Shown here piece by piece: positions 31,327 through 41,032 of a stretch of DNA of 45,791 nt. Within the stretch, counting starts at the first letter, position 1. Each line of letters opens with the position of its first letter. The notes below the pieces were generated by a model. The model saw nothing but the letters and a program-made list of their open reading frames with translations, ran no database searches and was not told the origin of the DNA. Made by a program: the position numbers and the translations under genes. Source of the DNA: Betaproteobacteria bacterium UBA5216 (GTDB lineage Bacteria; Pseudomonadota; Gammaproteobacteria; Burkholderiales; SG8-41); assembly GCA_002412495.1 (NCBI GenBank), contig DHVE01000100.1, positions 1 to 45,791 of the forward strand, read 5' to 3'.

Positions 31327-32853
31327 ATGTTACGTGATACTCGCTGGGCGGCGTTGGCGGTGGCCGGGACGTTGGTGACCCTGCTGGCGCTGGCCGGCTG
31401 CGTGACCGTGGTTGAGCCGTGGCAAGGCGGCGCGGCTGTCGCGTCACCCGCGGTGCAGGACTGCGCGGTGCATTTCAGCGCGCTCGATGAGGCAGTGGAT
31501 CGCGCTGGCGTGCGCGACGCCGAAGCGGCGCGTATCTCCGGATTTCCCTATGCGCGTTTGGATCGTTTCAGCGCGAGCCTGCTAGAGCGCGCGCGGAATG
31601 AGGATCGTGCCCATGTGCAATGGCTGACGCGGTTACAGGCGCTGGATGCGGCCGCACGACGCGTTGAAATCAGCAATCTTGCCGATGCGGATGTGAACAC
31701 GCTGCAACGCAATGGCGGTGGCCGCGCCGCGCTGCTCGAACAGACGCTGCGATGTGGCGCGTTGCTGCGCGAACACGATCAGTCGTCGCCGGATCGCGTT
31801 GAAAAAATTCGTGCGCGCGCACAGGTGCCTGACGCTTATCTTACCTGGCAGCGCATGGCTGGGCTGTACGGCGTCACGCAAGTGCCGTTTTCGCGCGGCA
31901 TCGCAAAGTGGCATGCGGAGGCGATGCGCGATTTTCAGCTGCGTGACAACCGCAAGACGGCGCATCCGGTGACGCGCCATGCGCTGGCGGATGGCCCGGA
32001 GCCTTTGCCGAATCGCGCGCAGGTGGCCGCCCTGTTGCGTCGCGCCGCGGACAATCCGTTGGGTTTGCCTGATTTGAGCGAGGCCGAGAAGAATCTGCTG
32101 TTGCGCGCTTACGCGCCCGTGTTTGAAGTTGAAACGGGCGGCGACTATGACCGCGTGGGCCGCCTGCAATGGACACGTGACGGCACGCCGCAGGTGGATG
32201 TGACGCGGCCTGTGGTTTACCAGCGCGTGGCCTTGACGCGTTTTGGCGAGGCCACGCTGTTGCAACTGGTGTATACCGCATGGTTTTCAGAGCGGCCTTC
32301 CGATCATCCGTTCGATCTGCTCGCCGGCAAACTCGACGGCGTGGTGATACGCATTACGTTGAGTGCCGATGGCGATCCGCTGGTGTACGACACCATCCAT
32401 CCATGCGGTTGTTATCACATGTTTTTCCCGACCGGGCGTGTCGAGGCGGTGGCGGCACCCGACGGCGCGGGCGAATGGGCATTTGCGCCGGTGACGCTTC
32501 CGGCGCATGTCGTGGGACAACGCGTTGCCGTGACCATCGCCACGCGCAGCCACTACGTCGTGCAGGTGCGGCTGGACCCGGCGGATAGCGCCAGCGCGTC
32601 CCATGGTTATGCACTGGTGCCTGAAGATGATCTGCGCACATTGCCGTTCGCGGCGGGCACCCGCAGCCTTTACGCACCCGATGGATTGGTGGCGGGCACC
32701 GAACGCGGCGAACGGTTTTTCTTCTGGCCGATGGGCATACCCAGCGCCGGTGCGATGCGCCAGTGGGGGCATCACGCCACGGCCTTTGTGGGGCGCCGGC
32801 ACTTTGACGACGCGGATATCATTGAGCGGCGGTTTCGCATCGTTACGCCGTGA
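31327..32853 (+). CDS. Large lipoprotein of unknown function
   Basis: The protein has 508 residues. The signal peptide ends in a lipobox, 'LLALAGC' (Cys near residue 25), so it is likely lipid-anchored. No family is recognised. Two parts are visible: an N-terminal helical region to about residue 230, and a C-terminal region richer in beta strands holding 'YDTIHPCGCYHMFFPTG' near residue 355, a Cys/His cluster that could bind a metal or heme. It follows the START-like gene by 14 bases and precedes earP. Confidence 0.7.
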   Translation: MLRDTRWAALAVAGTLVTLLALAGCVTVVEPWQGGAAVASPAVQDCAVHFSALDEAVDRAGVRDAEAARISGFPYARLDRFSASLLERARNEDRAHVQWLTRLQALDAAARRVEISNLADADVNTLQRNGGGRAALLEQTLRCGALLREHDQSSPDRVEKIRARAQVPDAYLTWQRMAGLYGVTQVPFSRGIAKWHAEAMRDFQLRDNRKTAHPVTRHALADGPEPLPNRAQVAALLRRAADNPLGLPDLSEAEKNLLLRAYAPVFEVETGGDYDRVGRLQWTRDGTPQVDVTRPVVYQRVALTRFGEATLLQLVYTAWFSERPSDHPFDLLAGKLDGVVIRITLSADGDPLVYDTIHPCGCYHMFFPTGRVEAVAAPDGAGEWAFAPVTLPAHVVGQRVAVTIATRSHYVVQVRLDPADSASASHGYALVPEDDLRTLPFAAGTRSLYAPDGLVAGTERGERFFFWPMGIPSAGAMRQWGHHATAFVGRRHFDDADIIERRFRIVTP

Positions 32854-32903
32854 ACGGCGCTGCCGCTGGTGCATGACAGCGAAGCACCGCATAATCTCCA
32901 CGC

Positions 32904-34028
32904 ATGAATTCACGTGCGCCCCTGCGATGGGATATTTTCTGCCGCGTCATCGATAATTTCGGCGACATCGGCGTGACTTGGCGGCTTGCCCGTCAGTTGG
33001 CGGCCGAGTACGGCAGGATCGTGCGCCTGTGGGTGGATGATCTGTCGAGGCTACACGCGCTGTGTCCGGGCGCCGATGCGACAAAGGCGTGGCAGGTCGT
33101 CGATGGCGTGGAAGTATTCCAAATGTCCGAGGAGTCCGGCTTTGAGCGGCCTGCCGACGCGGTGATCGAGGCGTTCGGCTGCGGATTGCCGGAAAATTAT
33201 GTCGCCGCGATGGCCACACGTGGCGTGAAACCACGGTGGATCATTCTGGAATACCTCAGTGCCGAGCCGTGGGTGCGCGAGCATCACGGCAGGCCGTCGC
33301 CGCATCCGAAACTGAATATCGCGCGCACATTTTTTTTCCCGGGGTTTGTCGAAGGCACTGGCGGCTTGTTGCGCGAGGCGGACCTGCTGAAGCGGCGCGA
33401 GGCGTTCGACGCGCAGGCCATGCGTAACAAACAGGCCTTTTGGCAACGCATGAACCTGCCGGCCCCACGGCCGGACGCGTTATGCGTGTCGCTGTTTGCC
33501 TATCCGCACGCACCGGTGCAAGCGTTGTTGGAGGCAATTGCCTGCGGCGCCACGCCAGTGGTGGCGGTGATCCCGGAGGGACCTGTCGCGCGGCAAGCGC
33601 GTGACGGTTTTGGCGCAAGCCGGGACCGGTTAGAAGTGCGTTATGTGCCGTTTGTGTCGCAAACGGAATATGACGCGCTGCTGTGGGCGTGCGACATCAA
33701 CTTCGTTCGTGGCGAGGATTCATTCGTGCGCGCGCAGTGGGCAGCGCGCCCGTTTGTGTGGCATATCTACCCGCAGGCGGAAAACGCCCACGTGGCCAAG
33801 TTGAACGCGTTTCTGGATTGTTATGGCGCGATGCTGCCGCCGCCAGCGGCGCAGGCCGTGCGCGGGTTATGGGGGGCGTGGAACGTCGTGGCGGGGGCGC
33901 CGCCGCTGGACGCCGCGTGGGCGGCATTTGCCGCCGAACGAGAGGGGCAACGGCTGGGATTGCGGCGCTGGGTCGAGGCGCTGGCGGGCGTTGGCGACCT
34001 CGCGGGGAAGCTGCTGCAAATGCGCTAA
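32904..34028 (+). CDS. earP: EF-P arginine rhamnosyltransferase EarP
   Basis: The protein has 374 residues. 'WDIFCRVIDNFGDIGVTWRLA' near residue 9 contains the two aspartates used for catalysis and dTDP-rhamnose placement in EarP; 'DINFVRGEDSFVRAQWAARPF' near residue 262 is the matching nucleotide-sugar site in the second domain. EarP attaches L-rhamnose from dTDP-rhamnose to Arg32 of EF-P, which activates EF-P to relieve ribosome stalling at polyproline. Its substrate gene efp follows 112 bases downstream. Confidence 0.93.
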   Translation: MNSRAPLRWDIFCRVIDNFGDIGVTWRLARQLAAEYGRIVRLWVDDLSRLHALCPGADATKAWQVVDGVEVFQMSEESGFERPADAVIEAFGCGLPENYVAAMATRGVKPRWIILEYLSAEPWVREHHGRPSPHPKLNIARTFFFPGFVEGTGGLLREADLLKRREAFDAQAMRNKQAFWQRMNLPAPRPDALCVSLFAYPHAPVQALLEAIACGATPVVAVIPEGPVARQARDGFGASRDRLEVRYVPFVSQTEYDALLWACDINFVRGEDSFVRAQWAARPFVWHIYPQAENAHVAKLNAFLDCYGAMLPPPAAQAVRGLWGAWNVVAGAPPLDAAWAAFAAEREGQRLGLRRWVEALAGVGDLAGKLLQMR

Positions 34029-34030
34029 AA

Positions 34031-34041
34031 AATGATATAAT
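34031..34041 (+). promoter_or_regulatory. Extended -10 promoter for efp
   Basis: TATAAT at 34036-34041 is preceded by TG one base upstream (TGATATAAT), the extended -10 form, which needs no good -35. It stands just after the earP stop and would give an efp leader of about 90 bases. This suggests efp has its own strong promoter besides read-through from earP. Confidence 0.55.
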
Positions 34042-34140
34042 TCAAGGCTTTCCAATTGATATTTCGCGGCTGGCGGCGGCGTGGCGATGGGGTCATGCGG
34101 CTGTAACAGGGCCAGCGATGCGGACCACAAGGATTCAGCA

Positions 34141-34701
34141 ATGAAGATAGCTCAGGAAATCAGGGCCGGTAACGTCATCATGGTGGGACAGGACGCCATG
34201 GTGGTGCAGAAGGCCGAGTTCAGCAAATCGGGCCGCAATGCGTCAGTGGTCAAGATGAAACTCAAGAATCTGCTCACGGGCACTGGTACCGAGACCGTGT
34301 ATCGCGCCGATGAAAAATTCGACGTGGTGGTGCTGGAGCGCAAGGAGGTGAGTTATTCGTACTTCGCCGAGCCGTCGTATGTGTTCATGGATGCCGAGTT
34401 CAATCAGTACTCGATTGACAAGGAAAACATGGGCGATGCGCTGAACTATCTCGAAGAAGGCATGGAATGTGAAGTCGTGTTGTATAACGACGCGCCGATT
34501 TCGGTGGAGATACCGCAAACCCTGGTCCGAGAAATCATTTATACCGAACCGGCGGTGCGCGGCGATACATCGGGCAAGGTGTTGAAACCGGCCAAACTGA
34601 GTTCCGGTTATGAAATTCAGGTGCCGCTGTTCTGCGCCACCGGCGACAAAATCGAAATCAATACGCTCACGGGCGAGTATCGCAGCCGCACCAAGGGTTG
34701 A
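34141..34701 (+). CDS. efp: Elongation factor P, arginine type
   Basis: The protein has 186 residues. The tip loop reads 'FSKSGRNASVVKMK', with Arg32 at the modification site instead of the lysine of the EpmA type; this matches the adjacent earP. AAGGATT stands 6-9 bases before ATG 34141. Three beta-barrel domains are expected; 'VSYSYFAEPSYVFMD' and 'GYEIQVPLFCATGDKIEI' mark the second and third. EF-P enters the ribosomal E site and helps form Pro-Pro bonds. Confidence 0.97.
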   Translation: MKIAQEIRAGNVIMVGQDAMVVQKAEFSKSGRNASVVKMKLKNLLTGTGTETVYRADEKFDVVVLERKEVSYSYFAEPSYVFMDAEFNQYSIDKENMGDALNYLEEGMECEVVLYNDAPISVEIPQTLVREIIYTEPAVRGDTSGKVLKPAKLSSGYEIQVPLFCATGDKIEINTLTGEYRSRTKG

Positions 34702-34790
34702 TTCCCGAAGGCTGAGTGCGCGCGCCGGCTGCGGCCCTTGCACGCGCCGTATTCCCTCGTCACTTTGCCCTGTCGCATTCTTGCGGGGCG

Positions 34791-36446
34791 CTAGAATTCC
34801 TTCCAGTTGCCATCACGGTTGTCCGTCCGATTGGGCAGGGCGTGGCGGCTTTTCTCGGCGCGCGGCATGGCGGTTGGGCGCGCGCGTTTTCCGTCACCGG
34901 TATCGGCCTGTGATTCCAGTTTAAATCGCGCCACGGTGGCTATCAGGGATTGTGCCTGTCCGGAAAGGTTGTCCGTCGCGGACGCGGATTGCTGGACCAC
35001 CGCCGCATTCTGCTGTGTTGCCGCGGTCATCTGCACGATGGCCTGATTGACCTGTTCTATGCCGTCCAGTTGTTCGCGGCTGGCGGTGGTGATGCCTGAA
35101 ATGATATCGCTGACGCGCCGCACCTCGGTAACGATTTCATCCATTGTCTTGCCGGCGTTTTCAACCATCCGCGCGCCTTCATCGACCTGCAAGGTTGATT
35201 CATGGATCAGGCGGGCAATTTCCTTGGCGGCCTGCGCCGAGCGCTGCGCGAGATTGCGCACTTCCGAGGCGACGACGGCAAATCCGCGCCCTTGTTCACC
35301 GGCGCGCGCGGCTTCCACCGCCGCGTTCAGCGCCAGAATGTTGGTCTGAAACGCGATGCTGTCGATGACGCCAATGATATCGGCGATTTTTTTGGACGAA
35401 TCCGATATGCCTTCCATGGTGGTAACCACGCCGCGCACCGCCACGCCGCCCCGCGTGGCCACCGCCGAGGCGCCCGCCGCCAGTTCATTGGCGCGCGCCG
35501 CGCTGTCGGCATTGTGTTTTACCGTGGTTGTGATTTGTTCCATGCTGGCTGCGGTTTGTTCGAGACTCGCGGCCTGTTCCTCGGCGCGGCTGGAAAGATC
35601 GGCCGTGCCGCTCGCGATTTCACGGGCGGCGATGCCGACGTTGTCCGCCGCCGTGCGTATGGACTGCACCTCGCCGGTGAGTGACCGGCGCATGCGTTCC
35701 AGCGCTGCCAGCAGTTTCCCGAGTTCGTCGCTGGACGCCGAGGTGACGGGTTGCGTCAGGTCGCCGGTGGAAATTGCCTGCGTCAGGCGCGAGGCGGCTT
35801 GCGTGGGTATTGCGATCGAGCGTCCGATGCGCACCGAAAACCACAGGCCGCAGACGAGGGTCAGGACGCCTATACCGATCAGCAGCATTTGGGTGAAGTC
35901 CGCCAGCTTGCGAGCTTCCGCCGCGGACTGCTCCATGCGCTCCGATTGATAATTGACCACGCCGTCGAGCGCGTTGAACAATGCATTTTGAGCGGGGCGC
36001 AAATCATTCTGGATGGCGTCGTCCAGTTCTCTATTCTGATTCTGCAGCGCGATCGCAAGCACCTTGCGACGCGCCATGGCATAGGCGCCATGGGCGTCGA
36101 GCAATTTTTTCAGCAATTGCTCGCCGTCGGCGGATCGCATATGCGATTTAAGGGTTTCGAAGTTCTTATTGATGGTTTTGTCGAAACCTTCCACACGCGC
36201 CACATCACCGCGGCGCTTTTCCACATCGGGTGTAGTGGCGAGGTTGTACACCGCACGCGCCACCTCGTTCACGGTTTCGCGTATGTCCACCGTGTCCATC
36301 GTGTCACGATAATTGCCGTGGACAATGGTCGTGAGCCGGCTGTCGAGCTTCGCCACCGCGTAGACGCTCAGTACAAGCATGAGACCGTTCATGGCAATAA
36401 GCAGGCCGAAACCAAGCAGCAAGCGGGTTGATATGCGCAACGTCAT
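34791..36446 (-). CDS. Methyl-accepting chemotaxis protein with CheR-docking tail
   Basis: The protein has 551 residues. A first membrane helix (residues 7-30) is followed by a periplasmic four-helix-bundle-like domain, a second membrane helix near 185-205, a HAMP domain and a long coiled coil. The signalling tip 'DSIAFQTNILALNAAVEAARAGEQG' is split here: 'DSIAFQTNILALNAAVEA' near residue 355, then 'GRGFAVVASEVRNLAQRS'. The last five residues, NWKEF, match the x-W-x-x-F tether for CheR/CheB. It is encoded 68 bases after a hybrid kinase gene on the same strand. Ligand unknown. Confidence 0.93.
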   Translation of the reverse strand: MTLRISTRLLLGFGLLIAMNGLMLVLSVYAVAKLDSRLTTIVHGNYRDTMDTVDIRETVNEVARAVYNLATTPDVEKRRGDVARVEGFDKTINKNFETLKSHMRSADGEQLLKKLLDAHGAYAMARRKVLAIALQNQNRELDDAIQNDLRPAQNALFNALDGVVNYQSERMEQSAAEARKLADFTQMLLIGIGVLTLVCGLWFSVRIGRSIAIPTQAASRLTQAISTGDLTQPVTSASSDELGKLLAALERMRRSLTGEVQSIRTAADNVGIAAREIASGTADLSSRAEEQAASLEQTAASMEQITTTVKHNADSAARANELAAGASAVATRGGVAVRGVVTTMEGISDSSKKIADIIGVIDSIAFQTNILALNAAVEAARAGEQGRGFAVVASEVRNLAQRSAQAAKEIARLIHESTLQVDEGARMVENAGKTMDEIVTEVRRVSDIISGITTASREQLDGIEQVNQAIVQMTAATQQNAAVVQQSASATDNLSGQAQSLIATVARFKLESQADTGDGKRARPTAMPRAEKSRHALPNRTDNRDGNWKEF

Positions 36447-36514
36447 GAAATCACCAAGAAAAGCTTATGAACGTGTTGGTCCTGATGGTGCCGACCGTGA
36501 GCCATGCGACAGTG

Positions 36515-38965
36515 TCACGCGGCCATGGGCATCCACTTATGAACGATCTGAAACAGTTGCTCTTTCCTGAATGGTTTGGCGAGATAGTCGTCCATGCCGG
36601 CTTCAATGCATCGCTCGCGGTCGCCTTCCATGGCATTGGCGGTCAACGCAATGATGGGCAGTATGCGATCGGGGTACTGTTGACGAATCTGCCGCGTCGC
36701 TTGAAAACCGTCGAGCTCGGGCATCTGGCAATCCATCAAAACCAGATCGAAGTCCGCGCTCTGCACGGCCGCCACTGCCTGCGCGCCGTTACTTACCAAC
36801 TGTATGTCCAACATCAGCGGTTTGAGCATGGCAATTGCAATTTGCTGATTGATCAAATTGTCTTCCGCCAGAAGCAGGCGATAAATTTTTCGGGGCATGG
36901 GCGAGGCGGAAGATGTCGGGGTGTCTGCAACGGCTGGCGGCGCCGTAACCGGGGAATGAGCGGAGAGCGGGGTGCCATCATTCGACAGCACCGTGCTGAT
37001 TGCCTTCAGCAGTTCGCTGCGTCGTACCGGCTTGGTGAGATGTATGTCTACCCCCGACTCGCGGGCGACGCTGCGCTCCGCGCCGCCCCCCGCAGAAGTC
37101 AGCATGATGACTTTTGTGGCGGCAAGCCGTGGATTCGCGCGTATGGAACGGACCATTTCAATGCCGTCGACCTCTGGCATCATCATATCGACGATCGCAA
37201 TGGCGTAGGGCCGTGAATCCGCGGCGGTCGCAGCCGCGGTCAATATTTCGATTCCGCGCATCGCGGAATCCGCGGTATTCACGTGCACCGTTAAGGACTG
37301 CAGCATGCCTTGCACCACGGCCCGGTTGGTTTCGTTGTCATCGGTGACCAGAATGCGCGTCTCCGGCATGGCGGGCAACTTCTGCGTAAGCCGTGTCACG
37401 GTATTCAACAGGGCGCCGTCGTTTGCCGCCGGCCCCAGAGGCACTTCAAACCAGAACGTCGAGCCTTTTCCCGGCGTGCTGTCCGCGCCGATGGCGCCGC
37501 CCATCAGTTCCGCAAGGTGTTTGGAAATTGCCAGCCCCAGGCCGGTGTCACCGTACTGGCGCGTGGTGGATGCGTCGGCCTGACTGAATGGCACGAAAAG
37601 CTTTTCCAACGTGGCGGCCGTTACGCCGACGCCGGTGTCGGTAATAGCGAAACGGTACCATGTGGCATCACCGGCGCGGTGACCCCGAACGGGCGACACG
37701 GGACAAGTAACGGTAACCGTCACCTGCCCTTGGTGCGTGAACTTGATGGCGTTTCCCAGCAGATTACTCAGCAATTGCCGCAATCGTACGGGATCGCCCG
37801 ACGCGGAAGCCGGAACGTCGTCGTGTATATCGCAGATGACCTCAAGGCCTTTTTTTTGCGCGTTATGGGCCATCAGGGATGCGGTGTCTTCAATCAGTTG
37901 CCGCAAGCCAAAATCGACGGTTTCCAGATCGAGCTTGCCGGCCTCGATCTTGGAAAAATCCAGAATGTCGTTCAGAACGCCCAGTAGTGCGTGGCCGGAA
38001 CGGTAGATGGTATCGGCGTAGCTTTGCTGCTCGGGTTGCAAGGGCGTCTGCATGAGAATTTCGGTCATGCCCAGCACGCCGTTCATCGGCGTGCGGATTT
38101 CATGACTCATGTTGGCGAGAAAGGCCGATTTCGCGCGGCTGGCTTCCTCGGCCTTGATCGCCAGGGCCTTTGCTTCCTCGGTGGTTTTTTCCAGTGCGCG
38201 GGTTCGTTCCTCGACGCGCGCCTCCAACTCGTGCTGGTGATCCAGCAAGATGGCGCGGGATTCCTTCAGACCAGCGCGCATATGATCGAGCGACGCAATC
38301 AGGCCGTCGATATCGCCGCGCGTATCCAGATGGCCGCTGTCGTCGAGGTTTCCATCGGCGATGGCGTGTGCCGCCGATACCGCGCGCTGCAGCGGATCGG
38401 TCAATCCGCGAATCATGCGGCTGATGAAATACAGCGTGAGCAGGCTTGATATCAGCGCGGCAATACCGACCAGAAAGAGTTGTTCTTGCGCTGCCCTGAC
38501 ACTGTCGCGCACGGCCGCGTCTTCGGCGCTAACCGCGGATTGGGCGATTCGGGTGATTAAGATGCCGGTAGTATTGACCTGGGCGCGCCGTGGCGCGAGT
38601 TGTGCGATCGGCGTGTTTGCGGGAATGGTGCTTTGCAATTGTCCGATGTCAGCCATGGCGCGGGCAATTTCAGGCTGCTGCGCGTGCGCGTGCAGCAACT
38701 TCAGAGACTGCAGGGACGCATCCAGCGCGTTTCGGGCGTTGGGCGCGAGACTGCCGGTTTCAACCGCATCCACGATGCCGTCGATAAAACGCTTGTATTG
38801 CTTTTCCGCTTCACCCGCCAGCGTGGCCTGATGCACGGCCCGGTCGATGGTTCGCGCACGCATTGAGTCCGCGACGCTTTGATAGATCAGCACCAGCAGC
38901 AATGGCAGCAGAATCGCGACAAACTGAAAAATGATTTGACGCTTGAGCGAGCGGGCTTGAATCAT
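36515..38965 (-). CDS. Hybrid sensor histidine kinase with two receiver domains
   Basis: The protein has 816 residues. Order: membrane helix (12-30), periplasmic region (31-160), second helix (163-182), HAMP, coiled coil (to 275), HisKA with His288 in 'FLANMSHEIRTPMNG', HATPase with 'NLLGNAIKFT' (401-410) and 'TDTGVG', 'GDTGLGLAIS'; receiver 1 (about 536-660) with phospho-acceptor Asp593 ('AIVDMMMPE'); receiver 2 (about 695-816) with Asp745 ('VLMDCQMPE'). There is no Hpt domain, so a separate phosphotransfer protein is expected. Upstream lies a small PBP-like gene and a porin; the chemoreceptor follows. Confidence 0.95.
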   Translation of the reverse strand: MIQARSLKRQIIFQFVAILLPLLLVLIYQSVADSMRARTIDRAVHQATLAGEAEKQYKRFIDGIVDAVETGSLAPNARNALDASLQSLKLLHAHAQQPEIARAMADIGQLQSTIPANTPIAQLAPRRAQVNTTGILITRIAQSAVSAEDAAVRDSVRAAQEQLFLVGIAALISSLLTLYFISRMIRGLTDPLQRAVSAAHAIADGNLDDSGHLDTRGDIDGLIASLDHMRAGLKESRAILLDHQHELEARVEERTRALEKTTEEAKALAIKAEEASRAKSAFLANMSHEIRTPMNGVLGMTEILMQTPLQPEQQSYADTIYRSGHALLGVLNDILDFSKIEAGKLDLETVDFGLRQLIEDTASLMAHNAQKKGLEVICDIHDDVPASASGDPVRLRQLLSNLLGNAIKFTHQGQVTVTVTCPVSPVRGHRAGDATWYRFAITDTGVGVTAATLEKLFVPFSQADASTTRQYGDTGLGLAISKHLAELMGGAIGADSTPGKGSTFWFEVPLGPAANDGALLNTVTRLTQKLPAMPETRILVTDDNETNRAVVQGMLQSLTVHVNTADSAMRGIEILTAAATAADSRPYAIAIVDMMMPEVDGIEMVRSIRANPRLAATKVIMLTSAGGGAERSVARESGVDIHLTKPVRRSELLKAISTVLSNDGTPLSAHSPVTAPPAVADTPTSSASPMPRKIYRLLLAEDNLINQQIAIAMLKPLMLDIQLVSNGAQAVAAVQSADFDLVLMDCQMPELDGFQATRQIRQQYPDRILPIIALTANAMEGDRERCIEAGMDDYLAKPFRKEQLFQIVHKWMPMAA

Positions 38966-39094
38966 GGGGCGGGCATGCGGACAGTGCGGAATTGCGCCCG
39001 TAGGGTTTCTGTATGATGAATTATAAACAATGAGTTATGGATGCTCCACGCTTTTCGATACGCGGGTGTTCCGTGCGTGCGCCAGTCCCCGCTG

Positions 39095-39502
39095 TCAGAA
39101 CTTTTGCAGAACCGGAATGCCGGACGGCGGCGCACTGGTGACGTAGCCGATGGCACCGGGGGTTTTGCGTACCGTTTCGATAATTTCCTTGTCGCTGTTT
39201 TTTACCGAAGGCGGATTCAGCGCGTCGCGGAATGATTTCTTGACCCACAGATTGGCGTAGCGTGTTTGATCCAGCTTCAGCACCTTGCCGAGAAACTCTG
39301 ACTGCGCGATGGCGTTGTCGAGCGGGATCAGTTTGATATCACCGGCAAACTGCTTTTCGCCGATATAAATGTCGCGCACGAGTTCGGCGGATATTTTGGT
39401 GTCGGGATGCGCGATCACGTAGACGTCGCCTGCGATGGCGGGCCGCACGACGGCCAGCAGCAGCAACACGCTTGTGCCGGTGAGCAATGCAATACGGTTC
39501 AT
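39095..39502 (-). CDS. Small periplasmic phosphate-binding-like (PBP-like) protein
   Basis: The protein has 135 residues, much shorter than PstS. The signal peptide ends 'RPAIAGD' near residue 25. The rest, including 'DVYVIAHPDTKISAELVRDIYIGEK' in two parts and 'TPGAIGYVTSAPPSG', matches one lobe of the PBP_like phosphate-receptor family. Such short forms are often encoded next to sensors or porins. The porin ends 17 bases upstream, and a hybrid kinase gene begins 129 bases downstream; a role as a ligand-sensing partner of that kinase is an inference. Confidence 0.8.
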   Translation of the reverse strand: MNRIALLTGTSVLLLLAVVRPAIAGDVYVIAHPDTKISAELVRDIYIGEKQFAGDIKLIPLDNAIAQSEFLGKVLKLDQTRYANLWVKKSFRDALNPPSVKNSDKEIIETVRKTPGAIGYVTSAPPSGIPVLQKF

Positions 39503-39519
39503 GGTGGCGTTTATCCTGA

Positions 39520-40920
39520 TCAGAATCGTATGGAGAACTGGGTGCGGAATTCGGTGAAGCTGTCGTCACCGCCGCCGGCTTTGACGTTGCGCATCAGCGT
39601 TCGTCCGGCTTCAAACTTGAGCGCGGTGCTGGCCGTCAAGTCAAAGCGCAGACCCAGCGACGTGGCGTGATAGGAACGACCGCTGTTCTGGAACGCGAAG
39701 TAGTTGTCAGTCTGATCCAGCGACGTGCGCTCGGCACGGATGTAAGGCGTCCCCCGACCTGTGTTGTAGCCGGCCTGCACGTACCAGGCGTTGCTTTGGT
39801 GCGTGCCGGTTGCGCCGGACAGATCGCGATTTCTGAATTTATACAGCTCGGAGAGAATCTCCCATTGATCGTTGGTATAACTCGCGTACGGGCCGTAAGT
39901 CAGCAGCCGGGTGCGATTCAAACCCGCGCTGTCGTCGCTCACATTTGCACGCAAGCCATGCAGGCCGACCTTCAGGCCATCCAGCGCACCGCGTGGCGCG
40001 AATTCGGCGCGAAATCCCAAGGTCGATGCATGATGCGCGGCGCCGGAAGCCTTGGGATCCAGTACCCCGCCTGGCGCAGGCAAGGAAGCATCGATACCGA
40101 TGCGCGGCGCATTGCCGGTGTAGACATCGTAATTGAAACGCGAGCCGCCCACTGGCAGCGTGCCGGTGGCCCACAGGCCCACGGTGTGCGCCGGGAGGAT
40201 GCCGCCGCGGTCTTCAAACTCAAGGAACCTGGGACGCGACAGGGACGTTTGAATCTGTTGACCGTGGTGAAACGCGGTGTTCCATATGCCGTAGGGCGTG
40301 TGAAAGCGCCCGCCCCACAGCGTTAGCGCGTCGCTGAAGGCATAGCCCATTTGCAGGCGCTCCAGATCCGCGCCCACCTCGCCATTGCGATCCACTTCGA
40401 ACACGAGTTCCACCAGGCTCTTGACGCGGTCGCCGAACTCCGGTGTGAGATACAGACTGAAATTCCCGACGGTGAATCCCTTGGGCCCGGTTTGATAGAG
40501 GTTCGATTGCCGGCTGGTGCCGGCGCCGATGTCGGCAAAGCCGTGCAGCGGTACGCCGCCAAGTTTCAAGCCGCGAGTACTGGATTCACTGATTTGCTCG
40601 ACTTGACGTTCAAGCTCCTGAATTTTTGCATCCTGCTGCGCGACACGCGCATTGACGTCGCTGTTTGCCGTAGAGACCGGCCCGGGCGCCGTTGACGCAG
40701 GCACGGGCCCGCGCAGGCGCGCCACCTCGGAACTGAGTTGTTCAATCTGCTTCAGGCTTTGCTCAAGCTTTTTTTCCAGTTCATCGATACGTTCGGTCGG
40801 GGATTTTTGCGCGTGGGCCTGTGACGACATGGCCAGCGCTGCCCCCAAAATGGCCAGTGGCAAGGTTGAATGCCTCCGTAGCCCAGTCTGGGGGGGCTTG
40901 TCTACGAGTGATGCGTGCAA
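39520..40920 (-). CDS. Outer-membrane porin-like protein with N-terminal coiled coil
   Basis: The protein has 466 residues from TTG 40920, with GGAG 8 bases upstream. The signal peptide ends 'SSQAHAQ' near residue 38. Residues 40-110 form a coiled coil ('RIDELEKKLEQSLKQIEQL'), which in this class trimerises and links to peptidoglycan, followed by a 16- to 18-strand beta barrel ending '...SFTEFRTQFSIRF' with C-terminal Phe. It resembles phosphate-selective or DcaP-like porins. First gene of the run porin - PBP-like - hybrid kinase - chemoreceptor. Confidence 0.85.
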   Translation of the reverse strand: MHASLVDKPPQTGLRRHSTLPLAILGAALAMSSQAHAQKSPTERIDELEKKLEQSLKQIEQLSSEVARLRGPVPASTAPGPVSTANSDVNARVAQQDAKIQELERQVEQISESSTRGLKLGGVPLHGFADIGAGTSRQSNLYQTGPKGFTVGNFSLYLTPEFGDRVKSLVELVFEVDRNGEVGADLERLQMGYAFSDALTLWGGRFHTPYGIWNTAFHHGQQIQTSLSRPRFLEFEDRGGILPAHTVGLWATGTLPVGGSRFNYDVYTGNAPRIGIDASLPAPGGVLDPKASGAAHHASTLGFRAEFAPRGALDGLKVGLHGLRANVSDDSAGLNRTRLLTYGPYASYTNDQWEILSELYKFRNRDLSGATGTHQSNAWYVQAGYNTGRGTPYIRAERTSLDQTDNYFAFQNSGRSYHATSLGLRFDLTASTALKFEAGRTLMRNVKAGGGDDSFTEFRTQFSIRF

Positions 40921-41032
40921 AGTGGGATCTCCATCTGAAAATCTGCAAAATCAATATCAACAACCTTAGTGGAATGCGCCGCGTTTGAGCTGGCTTGCCG
41001 CCCTTAAAATGCCCATTAAAAGCGGAATCCTG

